From: Oscillospiraceae bacterium
Lineage (GTDB): Bacteria; Bacillota; Clostridia; Oscillospirales; Ruminococcaceae
Assembly: GCA_902363145.1 (NCBI GenBank)
Contig: CABIZB010000001.1
Coordinates: forward strand, 434,001-498,000
DNA length: 64,000 nucleotides
Direction: 5' to 3'
The notes below the pieces were generated by a model, which saw only the letters and a program-made list of their open reading frames with translations, did not search any database and was not told the origin of the DNA. The translations under genes and the position numbers were made by a program. Shown here piece after piece: positions 48,677-58,088 of the stretch. Every line of letters starts with the position of its first letter. Position 1 is the stretch's first letter.

Positions 48677-49350
48677 TTAACCCCGGTTTTAACTTCGTTT
48701 ACGAACCAAATGCAGAACAGATGCTTGATACTATCGAAAAAGCATATCGCATTTGTTACCAGTCCGAGCCCAAAGGCAATAGAAACTCATTTATCACTAA
48801 TAAAATAAAGATAGGACATGAGAGCCCACTGGAGCACGCTAATATTTCTGTTGTCATTGAAACCAATAGGGGAGTTACCCACGAGATAGTCCGCCACAGG
48901 ATAGCTTCTTTTTCTCAGTCATCTACTCGCTACTGCAATTATTCCAAGGACAAGTTTGGAAATCAGTTAACCTTTATTCGTCCCGAATGGGTCAGTGAAA
49001 ATGTTCTTGGCGATTGGGGAAGGCTTGATGGCTGGAAAAAGTGCAAGGATATTTCAGACGAAGAGATGATGTGGCTGAATAGCTGTCACCAGTGCGAAGA
49101 GATTTATCTTTCTTTAATCGCACATGGCTGGACGGCTCAGCAGGCTCGTGATGTTTTAAATAACTCTATAGCTACCCAGATTGTGGTAACGATGAATGTT
49201 CGTGAATGGCGTCACTTTTTTAAGCTGCGTGCGATCGGCACAACAGGTCAGCCACATCCTGAGATGCTCCAGATTATAATTCCAATGCTGGAAATGTTTA
49301 AAGAAAAAATTCCTGTACTCTTTGACGACTTGGAGGTAAAACATGAATAA
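48667..49350 (+). CDS. thyX: Flavin-dependent thymidylate synthase
   Basis: 227 aa. RHRIASFSQSSTR (about 76-88) is the ThyX signature RHRxxSxxxxSxR. FAD-dependent synthesis of dTMP from dUMP. Common in phages of gut Bacillota, providing thymidine nucleotides for replication. The next gene is a nucleotide-kinase-like protein and starts in the last codons of thyX. Confidence 0.93.
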   Translation: MRIINPGFNFVYEPNAEQMLDTIEKAYRICYQSEPKGNRNSFITNKIKIGHESPLEHANISVVIETNRGVTHEIVRHRIASFSQSSTRYCNYSKDKFGNQLTFIRPEWVSENVLGDWGRLDGWKKCKDISDEEMMWLNSCHQCEEIYLSLIAHGWTAQQARDVLNNSIATQIVVTMNVREWRHFFKLRAIGTTGQPHPEMLQIIIPMLEMFKEKIPVLFDDLEVKHE

Positions 49351-49879
49351 TATAGTTTGTATTCTCGGCCCATCCGGTTCAGGCAAGACAACTGTAGAAC
49401 AGATCCTTAACGAAAAATATGGCTTAAAGCCTATCCGTTCATATACGACCAGACCAAGAAGAAATCTGGAAGAAGTTAATCATATCTTTGTCTCGAATGA
49501 AGAATTTGATACCATTAAGTTCGAAGATATGGTAGCTTTCACAAATTATAACGGCTATCGTTATTGTGCAACAAAGCAACAGGTTGATAAATGTGATACA
49601 TATGTAATTGATCCTGCTGGTTTAGCAATATTGGATAATTTATATAATGGCAATAAGAATATTATATCGGTTTACTTGAAAGTCAATGCCAACATTTGCT
49701 TAGAACGTATGCAGGGTAGAGGAGACAGTTTTGACGACGCTTTTGAACGTATAAAAAACGATCTTCTGGCGTTTAAGGATGTTCATGCTGATTTGATAAT
49801 CAATAACGAAGAATATGGTCCGGAAAGAGCAGCCGATATAATCTATTGCAAATTTTTCGAAATGCCCGATGACTGCTGA
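49343..49879 (+). CDS. Guanylate kinase-like P-loop kinase
   Basis: 178 aa. ILGPSGSGKTTVEQIL Walker A, IRSYTTRPRR matches the GMP-binding SxTTRxPR segment of guanylate kinases, and CLERMQGRG contains a lid-like Arg. Likely phosphorylates dGMP or a modified nucleotide in the dNTP supply. Overlaps next start. Confidence 0.85.
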   Translation: MNNIVCILGPSGSGKTTVEQILNEKYGLKPIRSYTTRPRRNLEEVNHIFVSNEEFDTIKFEDMVAFTNYNGYRYCATKQQVDKCDTYVIDPAGLAILDNLYNGNKNIISVYLKVNANICLERMQGRGDSFDDAFERIKNDLLAFKDVHADLIINNEEYGPERAADIIYCKFFEMPDDC

Positions 49880-50243
49880 TAAAATCTATTCAAGTGTATA
49901 TCAGGATGTCTATCGTATTCATACGGGAGTGATTTTTCTTGTAAATAAATTTACCCAGGTCTATTACTCCCTAAAAGACGTTCCCAATAAAAGATATTAT
50001 AATTCAGAATATTTACGTATACTCACCGACAATGCCATAAATGAGGCAACCGGTGAGATTTATAGAATAGGTACTGTCATTTATGAGGGATTTCCGATTA
50101 GACTTGCAGAAAAAAACATGTGGTCGTATGAGCTTAAGTTATGTTCGGGGGCGTGTGTAGGCGGAGCTAAGGAGTTCAGACAGCTTACAGAAATAATGAA
50201 CGACATAATAGAAGGAAAATACGACGAAATTACAAACGATTAA
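49869..50243 (+). CDS. Unknown small protein
   Basis: 124 aa, overlap of 11 bases with the kinase. No motif recognised. Ends 12 bases before the RNA-repair fusion. Confidence 0.6.
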   Translation: MTADKIYSSVYQDVYRIHTGVIFLVNKFTQVYYSLKDVPNKRYYNSEYLRILTDNAINEATGEIYRIGTVIYEGFPIRLAEKNMWSYELKLCSGACVGGAKEFRQLTEIMNDIIEGKYDEITND

Positions 50244-50255
50244 AGGAGAACTATA

Positions 50256-52454
50256 ATGAGAGTATTATTGCTTTTAAGAGGTTCCGCAGGCTGCGGAAAA
50301 TCAACATGGATCGAGCAGAACGGATTGAAGCCGTATGCGATTTCGCCTGACGACATCAGACTTATGCACCAGAGCCCCATAATGCAGCCTGATGGTTCTT
50401 ACGGTATCAGCCAGAGCAACGATAAAGCTGTATGGAATACTTTATTCAATTTGCTTGAATATCGTATGCAGAAAGGCGAGTTTACGGTGATCGATGCAAC
50501 AAACTCTAAAACCGTAGAAATGAACAGATACAAAAATATGTGCGACACCTACCGTTACAGAATTTATTGTGTCGATTTCACAGATATTCCCATTGAGGAA
50601 GTCAAAAGAAGAAACGCAGGCAGACCCGAGGTCAAAAGAGTTTCCGATGAGGTCATTGATAAAATGTACTCAAGGTTTGCTACTCAGAAGATTCCTGCAG
50701 GCATTAAAGTAATAAAGCCTAATGAATTAGACAAGATCTGGTTCAAGAGCATTGATTTGTCTGAATATAAGAAAATCCACCATATCGGAGACATTCACGG
50801 TTGCTATTCTGCACTTCAGTATTATTTTGACTTCAACGGCGGACTTAAAGACGACGAGTTCTACATATTCCTCGGTGATTATATCGACAGGGGAATTGAG
50901 AACGTCGAGGTGCTTAACTTCCTTATCTCCATCAAAGATAAAAAGAACGTCTTTATGCTTGAGGGAAATCATGAGAGATGGCTGTGGCTTTATGCCAACG
51001 ATGTCCGTGGCAAATCCAAGGAATTTGAACTTGTTACCCGTCCTCAGCTTGATGCTGCCAAGATCAGCAAAAAAGACCTCAGAATGCTTTACCGCAAATT
51101 TGGTCAGTGCGCTTATTATACATATAACGGTAATCAGTTCATTGTAACTCACGCCGGCCTCAGCACAATCCCCGACAATCTCACATTTGTTGCAACTGAT
51201 CAGATGATTCACGGCGTTGGTTCGTATAATGATTTTGAGACTATCTCTGACACCTTTATAAGAACTACACCCGAAAATACATATCAGATTCACGGACATA
51301 GGAACACGAAGTCGCTTCCTGTGCAGGTCAATGACAGAGTATTTAATCTCGAAGGAAAGGTTGAATTTGGTGGCTGTCTCCGCTGCGTTCAGATAAGCAA
51401 TGACGGATATAAGACTATGGAAATGCCCAACTATGTCTTCAAAACACCCGAAGCTGTACAGGAACAATCTGTAGTAAACAGTTCTGTTGCCGATGTTATC
51501 ATGTCTCTCCGTAGCAATCGTTACATTCAGGAAAAGTCTTTCGGCAATATCTCGTCTTTCAATTTTACTAAGCAGGCATTTTACGACAAGGTTTGGGATG
51601 AGCAGACAACAAAGGCAAGAGGCTTATATATAGACACCGTAAAGGGCAAGGTCGCAGCGAGAGCTTATAATAAATTTTTCAATGTAAACGAGCGTTCGGA
51701 AACTAAATTTGATATGCTCCAGCATAAGCTCCAGTTCCCTGTAACGGCATACGTCAAGGAAAACGGCTTCCTCGGAATTGTTAGCTACGATGAATATAAT
51801 GACGACCTTTTCATTGCCAGCAAATCGACTATCGAGGGCGATTTTGCGGGATATCTCAAAGATATGCTCTATCGCAAGGTTTCTGCCGATAATATCGCCG
51901 CTATGAAACAGTATATCAAAGACAATGATGTATCGTTCGTATTTGAGTGCGTTGATATGAAAAACGACCCTCACGTTATCGATTATCCCGACAGCGAACT
52001 GTTCCTGCTGGATATTGTACATAACACAATGGAGTTTTCAAAGTATGATTACGAGCAGATGACCAATATAGCGGATAAATTTGGCATGAAGCATAAGGAA
52101 AAAGCCTATGAGATTGCCAACTGGCAGGAATTTTTCGACTGGTATTATGAGGTGCTTGATCCCGATTATGAGTATCACGACAGAAAAATCGAGGGCTTTG
52201 TCATTGAAGATAGTGCGGGATATATGGTTAAGCTCAAGCTGACGTATTATAACTTCTGGAAGTTTATGAGAAGCGTAGCTCAGGAGGCTATTCGTAAGGG
52301 ATATATTCAGAGAACTGCGGCTCTTACAACTCCTTTGGCAAATGAATTCTATGCTTGGGTCAAGCAGCTGCACGATGTTGAAGATAGGGATAGCATTCCT
52401 CGTGACATATGCACACTGAGAGGACTGTTTTATAAAGAAAAGGAGAAATCGTAA
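50256..52454 (+). CDS. Kinase-phosphatase-RNA ligase fusion (Pnkp-like)
   Basis: 732 aa after AAAGGAGAA. Three parts in order: P-loop kinase (LRGSAGCGKSTWIEQ, about 7-20), metallophosphatase (GDIHGCYSALQ about 177, GDYIDRG, GNHERW, HGHRN), then a nucleotidyltransferase with KENG (Lys about 500), FVFECVD and EGFVIED...VKLKLTYY. This is the layout of bacterial Pnkp RNA-repair enzymes, which heal and seal broken RNA ends. With the nearby tRNA genes it fits repair of tRNAs cut by anticodon nucleases. Confidence 0.88.
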   Translation: MRVLLLLRGSAGCGKSTWIEQNGLKPYAISPDDIRLMHQSPIMQPDGSYGISQSNDKAVWNTLFNLLEYRMQKGEFTVIDATNSKTVEMNRYKNMCDTYRYRIYCVDFTDIPIEEVKRRNAGRPEVKRVSDEVIDKMYSRFATQKIPAGIKVIKPNELDKIWFKSIDLSEYKKIHHIGDIHGCYSALQYYFDFNGGLKDDEFYIFLGDYIDRGIENVEVLNFLISIKDKKNVFMLEGNHERWLWLYANDVRGKSKEFELVTRPQLDAAKISKKDLRMLYRKFGQCAYYTYNGNQFIVTHAGLSTIPDNLTFVATDQMIHGVGSYNDFETISDTFIRTTPENTYQIHGHRNTKSLPVQVNDRVFNLEGKVEFGGCLRCVQISNDGYKTMEMPNYVFKTPEAVQEQSVVNSSVADVIMSLRSNRYIQEKSFGNISSFNFTKQAFYDKVWDEQTTKARGLYIDTVKGKVAARAYNKFFNVNERSETKFDMLQHKLQFPVTAYVKENGFLGIVSYDEYNDDLFIASKSTIEGDFAGYLKDMLYRKVSADNIAAMKQYIKDNDVSFVFECVDMKNDPHVIDYPDSELFLLDIVHNTMEFSKYDYEQMTNIADKFGMKHKEKAYEIANWQEFFDWYYEVLDPDYEYHDRKIEGFVIEDSAGYMVKLKLTYYNFWKFMRSVAQEAIRKGYIQRTAALTTPLANEFYAWVKQLHDVEDRDSIPRDICTLRGLFYKEKEKS

Positions 52455-52696
52455 TGTCGGAGTGGATAAGCGTAAAAGATAAGTTGCCCGAAAAGAGTGA
52501 CCACAATGACTATTTAATAACCGATGGAGAACATTTCTATGTTGGTCATTATAGATACAAGGCAAAAGCTTGGGATCATTCAATATTGGGCTGGATTCAA
52601 GGTATGTACGCAGATACGGGTGAAACATATGATATTAATATAACCCATTGGATGCCACTACCTAACCCTCCTGAAAAGGTTTCCGAAGATGATTAA
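52454..52696 (+). CDS. DUF551-like protein
   Basis: 80 aa, TAATG overlap. SEWISVKDKLPE and ITHWMPLPNPPE are the DUF551 signature of phage proteins of unknown role. Confidence 0.75.
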   Translation: MSEWISVKDKLPEKSDHNDYLITDGEHFYVGHYRYKAKAWDHSILGWIQGMYADTGETYDINITHWMPLPNPPEKVSEDD

Positions 52697-53045
52697 ACAC
52701 TGCATTATTTTTGCCACGACAAAGGCAAGAGCACATTTTATTTTTTATAACCTTCTTGAAGTAATGCTCGATGAGGGTATTCAAATTGTTGAGCTGAAAA
52801 GAAATTCGGATGTAGTCCTTTTCTCCAACGGCGAAGAATGGCATACATACGTAATAAGCGAAAACTGTTGTGGCAGACGTTGGGACAGGGCGTTTGTTGA
52901 CAGTAAGATTTCTTTCGTAGAAATAGAAACATATGTTGAGCCTGCGAAGAATCCCCATGCCGAAGACTATAGGATGCTTTATTTACCGGATGAAAAGAGT
53001 TGCCATAGCATTTTTAAGGAGGAATTTATAGATGAAAATAATTAA
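52689..53045 (+). CDS. Unknown phage protein
   Basis: 118 aa, overlapping its neighbours on both sides. FATTKARAHFIFYNLLEVMLDE followed by FSNGEEWH and GRRWDRAFVD looks like a small Rossmann-like phage terminase-context protein, but no family is recognised. Confidence 0.65.
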   Translation: MIKHCIIFATTKARAHFIFYNLLEVMLDEGIQIVELKRNSDVVLFSNGEEWHTYVISENCCGRRWDRAFVDSKISFVEIETYVEPAKNPHAEDYRMLYLPDEKSCHSIFKEEFIDENN

Positions 53046-53232
53046 AAGATATTGGCTTGACCTTGTGTCGATTGTACTTTGGATTGGTTGTGGTGTTATG
53101 GTTATTGCCAATGGTTCTATATCGGTCGTAGCATACGGTTGTCTGCTTTTCTGTTATATTACAGAAAAGATTATTTCCATAATGTATAAAGAACTTATTT
53201 CCAGATACAAAGAAAGAGAGGAGAAATCATAA
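53032..53232 (+). CDS. Small membrane protein
   Basis: 66 aa. Two hydrophobic segments (LDLVSIVLWIGCGVMVIA and SVVAYGCLLFCYITEKI) predict two transmembrane helices. Overlaps the previous gene by 14 bases. Confidence 0.65.
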   Translation: MKIIKRYWLDLVSIVLWIGCGVMVIANGSISVVAYGCLLFCYITEKIISIMYKELISRYKEREEKS

Positions 53233-53444
53233 TGTCCAATAATTCATCATCAAACGGTTCATCAAACAAGTCGTCAGGCGGCGTAGGATTTTTCGGGCTG
53301 CTCACGATTGTCTTCATTGTTTTAAAGCTTTGTGGAGTTATTCACTGGGGTTGGCTCTGGGTGCTGGCTCCGCTGTGGATACCCATTGCAATATTTTTTC
53401 TTGTGCTGATTATCGGCATTATAATTGAGATTATCAGTGGGTGA
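53232..53444 (+). CDS. Small membrane protein with Ser-rich N-terminus
   Basis: 70 aa, TAATG overlap. Ser/Asn-rich first 20 residues, then two hydrophobic segments (FFGLLTIVFIVLKLCGVI and IPIAIFFLVLIIGII). Unknown function. Confidence 0.65.
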   Translation: MSNNSSSNGSSNKSSGGVGFFGLLTIVFIVLKLCGVIHWGWLWVLAPLWIPIAIFFLVLIIGIIIEIISG

Positions 53445-53470
53445 GCATACACAACAGAAAGGTGAGACTA

Positions 53471-53689
53471 ATGCGTAATCCAAACAGACTGTACGACTTT
53501 TACGACAGGCTTCGTGATATTCACATGGAGCATTTTCCTGACTGGCGCTTCGGTCAGTTCATGACAAACTTCTTGAAAACTTGTCAAAGATGCGCTTACT
53601 CAAATCTATTTTACTGGGAAGAAGACAGGTTTCTGGAAGAGGTGAATAAATTTGTCGAAAGGATGAAAGGCAATGCCAGGGGTGTATAA
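53471..53689 (+). CDS. Conserved small phage protein
   Basis: 72 aa; start at the ATG after GAAAGGTGAGACTA because MRNPNRLYDFYDRL is how related phage proteins begin. PDWRFGQFMTNFL follows. Function unknown. Confidence 0.7.
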   Translation: MRNPNRLYDFYDRLRDIHMEHFPDWRFGQFMTNFLKTCQRCAYSNLFYWEEDRFLEEVNKFVERMKGNARGV

Positions 53690-53692
53690 ACA

Positions 53693-54031
53693 ATGAAAAA
53701 GGCTGAATTAACGTGGTTCCAAAGGGGCATTTTAAACGAAATACAGAAATATTGTGTTTTACATACTGGGTACGATATTTATTATCCGTTTGAATTTTTG
53801 GGTATTCGCCGACAAGAAATAAGTGTTTGGGATAATCAAATAAATTTTATTACACAAACGAAAATTAAACCATTGCCGCAAGGTCAAAATGTAGCTATAT
53901 GGAATGTTTATTTTAATCTTAGGGGTGAATGCAAAATTGAACTCGAAGAGGTTTACTATAACAAATATGTAGAGTACGTCGAACAAGACGATTACAACTT
54001 GTACTATGATTATCAGAATTTTCAAAGATAA
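53693..54031 (+). CDS. Unknown phage protein
   Basis: 112 aa, start 3 bases after the previous stop. Tyr/Asn/Asp-rich, with no recognisable domain. Codons more AT-rich than in the following gene. Confidence 0.55.
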   Translation: MKKAELTWFQRGILNEIQKYCVLHTGYDIYYPFEFLGIRRQEISVWDNQINFITQTKIKPLPQGQNVAIWNVYFNLRGECKIELEEVYYNKYVEYVEQDDYNLYYDYQNFQR

Positions 54032-54071
54032 GCAGCAATAACCAAATTTAAAATAAAAGGAGAAATTACAA

Positions 54072-56114
54072 ATGAGCTTTGTAACAATGAGAGATAATCT
54101 GATAGCACATTTTAATCAGATTACCAAGGATGCCAACAATGTCTTCGTGGTGAATGTTGACAAGGACGAGATGTGGAATCTCTATCTTGACAGTTTCCCC
54201 AAGGGCACTAACGAGATCTATCGTAAGCGTAGAGAACACGACTGCTCCTGTTGCCGTAGCTTCATCAAGGCAATCGGTAACGTTGTAGTCATCAAAAATG
54301 GCAAGGTCACAACCGTCTGGGATTTTAATGCCGAAGATCCGGTTTACCAGCCCTCCATAGACGCCCTCAACGCTTTTATCAAATCAAAGACAGTAATCGA
54401 TGTCTTTTTAAGCAAGTTCAATCGAATAGGTTCTCAGCATTCATTTGAGAAGCTGGAAGACGACTCCATAAAGACATGGGAACACTTCTACCTTCAGCTG
54501 CCCGGCAGATTTGTAAACAACTCTCGCAATTCGATCCCCGACATTCAGGGTGATTTCAGAGACACAAAGAACGTATTCAAGCGCTCTCTTGACGAGATCA
54601 CCGAAGATTCTGTGCTGACCGTTCTGGAACTCATTTCTTCCAATTCTCTTTACAGAGGTGAGGAGTGGAAGCCTGTGCTCGAAAAGTTCCTGCAGTATAA
54701 GCGCAAGTATATGACACTTTCTGAAGCAGACAAGGATAACTATGCTTGGGAAAATTCTGCCGCTGCCGGCAATGTTATTGGCCGTATCAGGAATCACAGT
54801 ATTGGTACTCTGCTTGTGAATATCAGTGAAGATATGGATCTCGACCTCGCAGTCCGTAAATACGAACAAATCGTGGCTCCTGCAAACTATAAGCGTCCCA
54901 AGGCTATCTTTACAAAGAAGATGCTGGACGACGCTAAGAACACTATTAAAGAGCTCGGATATATAGACTCTTTGGCAAGAAGATATGCTACTCTGGACGA
55001 CATTACCGTAAACAATATCCTGTTCTCAAATAAGGACTCTGCAAAGAGGATTTCCGGCGCAAGCGTATTTGATGAAATGGAGAAGGAAATTGCAGTTAAT
55101 CCTAAGAAGTTCAACAAGGTCGAGGAAGTTCCTATCGAAAAGTTCATCTCTGACGTACTGCCTGCCGCAAGAGAACTCGAAGTTCTGTTTGAAAATAAGC
55201 ACAGTTCAAATCTGGTTTCACTCATCGCACCTGTTAATAAGGACAGCAAGACGATGTTTAAGTGGAATAACAATTTCAGTTGGAGTTATGCGGGCAATAT
55301 TACAGATAGCCAGATAAGAGAGAATGTTAAGTCTGCCGGCGGCAAGGTTGACGGTGTGCTCAGATTCTCTATTCAGTGGAATGAATGTGGAACTGATAAC
55401 TGTGACCTCGATGCGCGTTGCATTGAACCCAATAATCATGAAATTTATTTTGGAACCGATAAAAAGCCTGGTCGTTCATCAATGGGCGGTCAGCTTGACG
55501 TTGATATTATACAGCCTTGCGGTAAGGTTGCTGTGGAAAATATCACATGGGGTGATCTGTCAAAGATGAAAAACGGTGTATATCGCTTCATGGTCAACCA
55601 GTATTCAGGCGCAGTTAAGAAGGGTTTCAGGGCGGAAATTGAGTTCGATGGTCAGATTTACTCATTTGACTACAACAAGCCTATGAGATCGGGAGAAACT
55701 GTTCAGGTCGCAGATGTTACGCTGAAGGACGGCGTATTTACCATTAAGGAATATATTACGTCCAGTATGTCGGCAAAGACCATTTGGGGCGTTACTACGA
55801 ACCAGTTCGTACCCGTATCCGTTATGTGTTATTCTCCCAATTACTGGGACGAGCAGAACGGCATCGGCAACAAGCATTACTTCTTCATGCTGAAGGATTG
55901 TATCAATGACGAGGCTCCCAACGGCTTCTTCAATGAATATCTCAAGCAGGAGCTTGTGCAGCACAAGAGGGTATTTGAAGCCCTCGGTTCCAAGATGAGA
56001 GTTGAGCCTTCCGATGACCAGCTTTCAGGTCTTGGCTTCTCGTCAACAAAGAGAAATGAGCTGATCGTCAAGGTCAAGGGTAACACCGAAAGAGTTATGA
56101 AAATCAAATTTTGA
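54072..56114 (+). CDS. Large protein with TerD-like domain
   Basis: 680 aa after AAAGGAGAAA. The first 400 residues are unknown and helical. Residues about 430-560 have the stress-protein TerD pattern: GVLRFSIQWNE, DNCDLDARC, EIYFGTDKK, MGGQLDVDI, VENITW, YRFMVNQY. TerD-family domains bind calcium in tellurite-resistance/phage-inhibition operons. High codon bias similar to the 9315 gene suggests strong expression. Role in the phage unknown. Confidence 0.75.
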   Translation: MSFVTMRDNLIAHFNQITKDANNVFVVNVDKDEMWNLYLDSFPKGTNEIYRKRREHDCSCCRSFIKAIGNVVVIKNGKVTTVWDFNAEDPVYQPSIDALNAFIKSKTVIDVFLSKFNRIGSQHSFEKLEDDSIKTWEHFYLQLPGRFVNNSRNSIPDIQGDFRDTKNVFKRSLDEITEDSVLTVLELISSNSLYRGEEWKPVLEKFLQYKRKYMTLSEADKDNYAWENSAAAGNVIGRIRNHSIGTLLVNISEDMDLDLAVRKYEQIVAPANYKRPKAIFTKKMLDDAKNTIKELGYIDSLARRYATLDDITVNNILFSNKDSAKRISGASVFDEMEKEIAVNPKKFNKVEEVPIEKFISDVLPAARELEVLFENKHSSNLVSLIAPVNKDSKTMFKWNNNFSWSYAGNITDSQIRENVKSAGGKVDGVLRFSIQWNECGTDNCDLDARCIEPNNHEIYFGTDKKPGRSSMGGQLDVDIIQPCGKVAVENITWGDLSKMKNGVYRFMVNQYSGAVKKGFRAEIEFDGQIYSFDYNKPMRSGETVQVADVTLKDGVFTIKEYITSSMSAKTIWGVTTNQFVPVSVMCYSPNYWDEQNGIGNKHYFFMLKDCINDEAPNGFFNEYLKQELVQHKRVFEALGSKMRVEPSDDQLSGLGFSSTKRNELIVKVKGNTERVMKIKF

Positions 56115-56128
56115 TGGAGGAAAAGATT

Positions 56129-56506
56129 ATGGAAAATATGTTTGAATACGCAACCAGAAATAAAGTAAGATTCCCCTTTAAGGGTCAGATTTCCGTGGAA
56201 GACCTCTGGGATCTGAGAACCGATGATCTTGATACCGTGTTCAAGACACTTAACAGACAGGTCAAGCAGTCCGAGGAAGAGAGTCTTCTCGTGACAAAGA
56301 CAGCTGAAGACACAGCGCTTGATGTCCAGATTGCTATTGTAAAGTATATCTTTGATATCAAGATGCAGGAAGCAAACGCAAGACTGCTCGATAAGGAGCG
56401 TAAGGCTCAGAAGCAGAAGATCATGGCTATTCTTGCCAATAAGCAGGAACAGGAGCTTCAGAACAAGTCCGTTGATGAGCTTCAGAAGATGCTTGAAGAG
56501 ATCTGA
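56129..56506 (+). CDS. Coiled-coil phage protein
   Basis: 125 aa, ATG after TGGAGGAAAAGATT. Central and C-terminal parts are a long helix rich in E, K and Q (ARLLDKERKAQKQKIMAIL). Follows the TerD-like gene by 14 bases, so it may be its partner. Function unknown. Confidence 0.7.
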   Translation: MENMFEYATRNKVRFPFKGQISVEDLWDLRTDDLDTVFKTLNRQVKQSEEESLLVTKTAEDTALDVQIAIVKYIFDIKMQEANARLLDKERKAQKQKIMAILANKQEQELQNKSVDELQKMLEEI

Positions 56507-56524
56507 ATCGGCTGCGCAGGTGTG

Positions 56525-56549
56525 GTCTCGTGGATATGCTTCACGAGAC
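56525..56549 (+). terminator. Hairpin between coiled-coil gene and next gene
   Basis: GTCTCGTG (56525-56532) pairs with CACGAGAC (56542-56549). No T run follows, so it is a hairpin rather than a clear terminator; a CAGG/CCTG pair extends it. Confidence 0.5.
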
Positions 56550-56576
56550 TAAGCCTGTATCCAAAGGAGGGATAAT

Positions 56577-56783
56577 ATGATACTTAAAGATGCTGAGTGC
56601 TTTGAACTGGTAATACGAGAAGTGCGTGATGCCAAACTTATCGCAAATGCTTTGCTAATTGAAGGCTATGATGTCCAAATCACACCAACAATGTCTGCAA
56701 TATCTTCTACAAGTACTGGCCTTTCAAGAAAATACATTGTAACAGTAAGACAAGGATTAAATAGAGTTGTTACAACAACATAA
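56577..56783 (+). CDS. Small phage protein
   Basis: 68 aa after AAGGAGGGATAAT. Strand-helix-strand start (DAECFELVIREVRDAKLIANAL). Unknown. Confidence 0.65.
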   Translation: MILKDAECFELVIREVRDAKLIANALLIEGYDVQITPTMSAISSTSTGLSRKYIVTVRQGLNRVVTTT

Positions 56784-56803
56784 ATCAAAAGAAGAGGATA
56801 AGT

Positions 56804-56983
56804 ATGAAACATTCTAAACTTGAGAAGTATTTTAACCAAAAGGCTGAAGTACGAATTGTCGATGATAAAGGCAAAATCATCTGTTCAGGACACTTTCCTA
56901 ATCATGATCGTCCTTTCGAAATTGATATGTCTGGCAATCGGTACTATAAATGTGCGAAAGAAAAGGGTGATAACAATGATTAA
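56804..56983 (+). CDS. Small phage protein
   Basis: 59 aa from an ATG after AGAAGAGGATA. Basic; KKG-D-type end. Overlaps the next start (ATGATTAA). Confidence 0.6.
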   Translation: MKHSKLEKYFNQKAEVRIVDDKGKIICSGHFPNHDRPFEIDMSGNRYYKCAKEKGDNND

Positions 56984-57161
56984 ATTCAACGGCAGCATAT
57001 CGTTCTTGGCCGAGCAGTCATGCAAGATTTGTGGAAAAACCTATAAAGGTGACAGCAATGTGGTGATACGCAATATGATCGTGCATCTCATCTTCCGCCA
57101 CCCCAAAGAATCTCTAAAAGCTATTATTGAGGGATATAAAAGAAGGAGACAACAGGAATGA
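56976..57161 (+). CDS. Small zinc-finger-like protein
   Basis: 61 aa, overlapping the previous stop. CKICGK and a later HLIFRH resemble a C2H2-type zinc finger, and the C-terminus is basic (KRRRQQE). Probable DNA/RNA binding. Confidence 0.65.
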   Translation: MIKFNGSISFLAEQSCKICGKTYKGDSNVVIRNMIVHLIFRHPKESLKAIIEGYKRRRQQE

Positions 57162-57487
57162 CTGACAAGGAGTATATAGAGCGTGACTCAATCATACAGT
57201 TCATCACCAACGGACTGAATGAAAAGCGGTTCGGCTTTGACGCAATAGAAATAATGACAGAAATTCAATATACTCCCGCTGCAGATGTTGTATCCGTAAA
57301 GCATGGACATTGGAAGCCAATATCAGAAAGCGAAATGACAGGCTTCAACCCTAAATTCGCAGGACGTGACCCAATTGCGGGATATAAATGCTCCAATTGT
57401 GGCAACGAAGCTATATTTAACTGTAATGACGAATTTGTTTTATCGGATTACTGCCCCAACTGTGGAGCAAAGATAACTAATGATTAA
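57158..57487 (+). CDS. Zinc-ribbon phage protein
   Basis: 109 aa, ATGA overlap. YKCSNCGNEA and YCPNCGAKI make a zinc ribbon, preceded by GHWKP, a pattern seen in many phage proteins of unknown role. Confidence 0.75.
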   Translation: MTDKEYIERDSIIQFITNGLNEKRFGFDAIEIMTEIQYTPAADVVSVKHGHWKPISESEMTGFNPKFAGRDPIAGYKCSNCGNEAIFNCNDEFVLSDYCPNCGAKITND

Positions 57488-57502
57488 ACAGGAGGAATAT
57501 AT

Positions 57503-58054
57503 ATGGGTGAGGAGAACTTTCCGAATGCTGACGAGCAGAAGGAATTAAGCAATCATATTCGTCAAATTGCGCAGACAATTTATGAAGCTGAACTTCGCAG
57601 AGAGGATTCACTTATCCAACAGAGTACGCAAATGCAGACAGGTTTTTCGTTTACATCTGCTGCTTTATTTATGGTAGCTGCTATCGCAGTAGAATACAAA
57701 TATCCTCTTACATACGGCTTCTTGCTCTTAGCTTTTTCTACAATTACTGCACTACTTTTGGCAAGTCTAATTCTGGCAACTATGGCGCAAAAAAGAGAAA
57801 AGCGTAACGACTTTGTTAGCATAAAAGAGACGAGCGATTTTATACAGAGGCACTATGAAACCATAAAATCGGATGCGGCGAAGAATTTACAATACGTTGC
57901 ACTAATTGAAAAAGTGCAATCTGAGGTAAAACGCACAAACGACAACAAAGTTGTACTTATTCAGTGGTCTATGAGGCTATTCTACACTTCCATAGGCTTA
58001 TCTGTATTTTGGTTTCTTATTGCTTTGATAAAAATGAAAGGAAACATATCATGA
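57503..58054 (+). CDS. Two-transmembrane phage protein
   Basis: 183 aa. Two adjacent hydrophobic stretches (FTSAALFMVAAIA and FLLLAFSTITALLLASLILATMA), a basic/helical linker and a C-terminal hydrophobic end predict a membrane protein, perhaps a defence- or holin-like one. Not recognised. Confidence 0.7.
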   Translation: MGEENFPNADEQKELSNHIRQIAQTIYEAELRREDSLIQQSTQMQTGFSFTSAALFMVAAIAVEYKYPLTYGFLLLAFSTITALLLASLILATMAQKREKRNDFVSIKETSDFIQRHYETIKSDAAKNLQYVALIEKVQSEVKRTNDNKVVLIQWSMRLFYTSIGLSVFWFLIALIKMKGNIS

Positions 58055-58086
58055 GTGAAGATAATAAGCAGGAACAGGAGGAATAA
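58051..58086 (+). CDS. Possible 11-aa leader
   Basis: ATGA overlap, encodes MSEDNKQEQEE; contains the ribosome site of the next gene. Probably a coupling leader. Confidence 0.3.
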   Translation: MSEDNKQEQEE

Positions 58087-58088
58087 AA

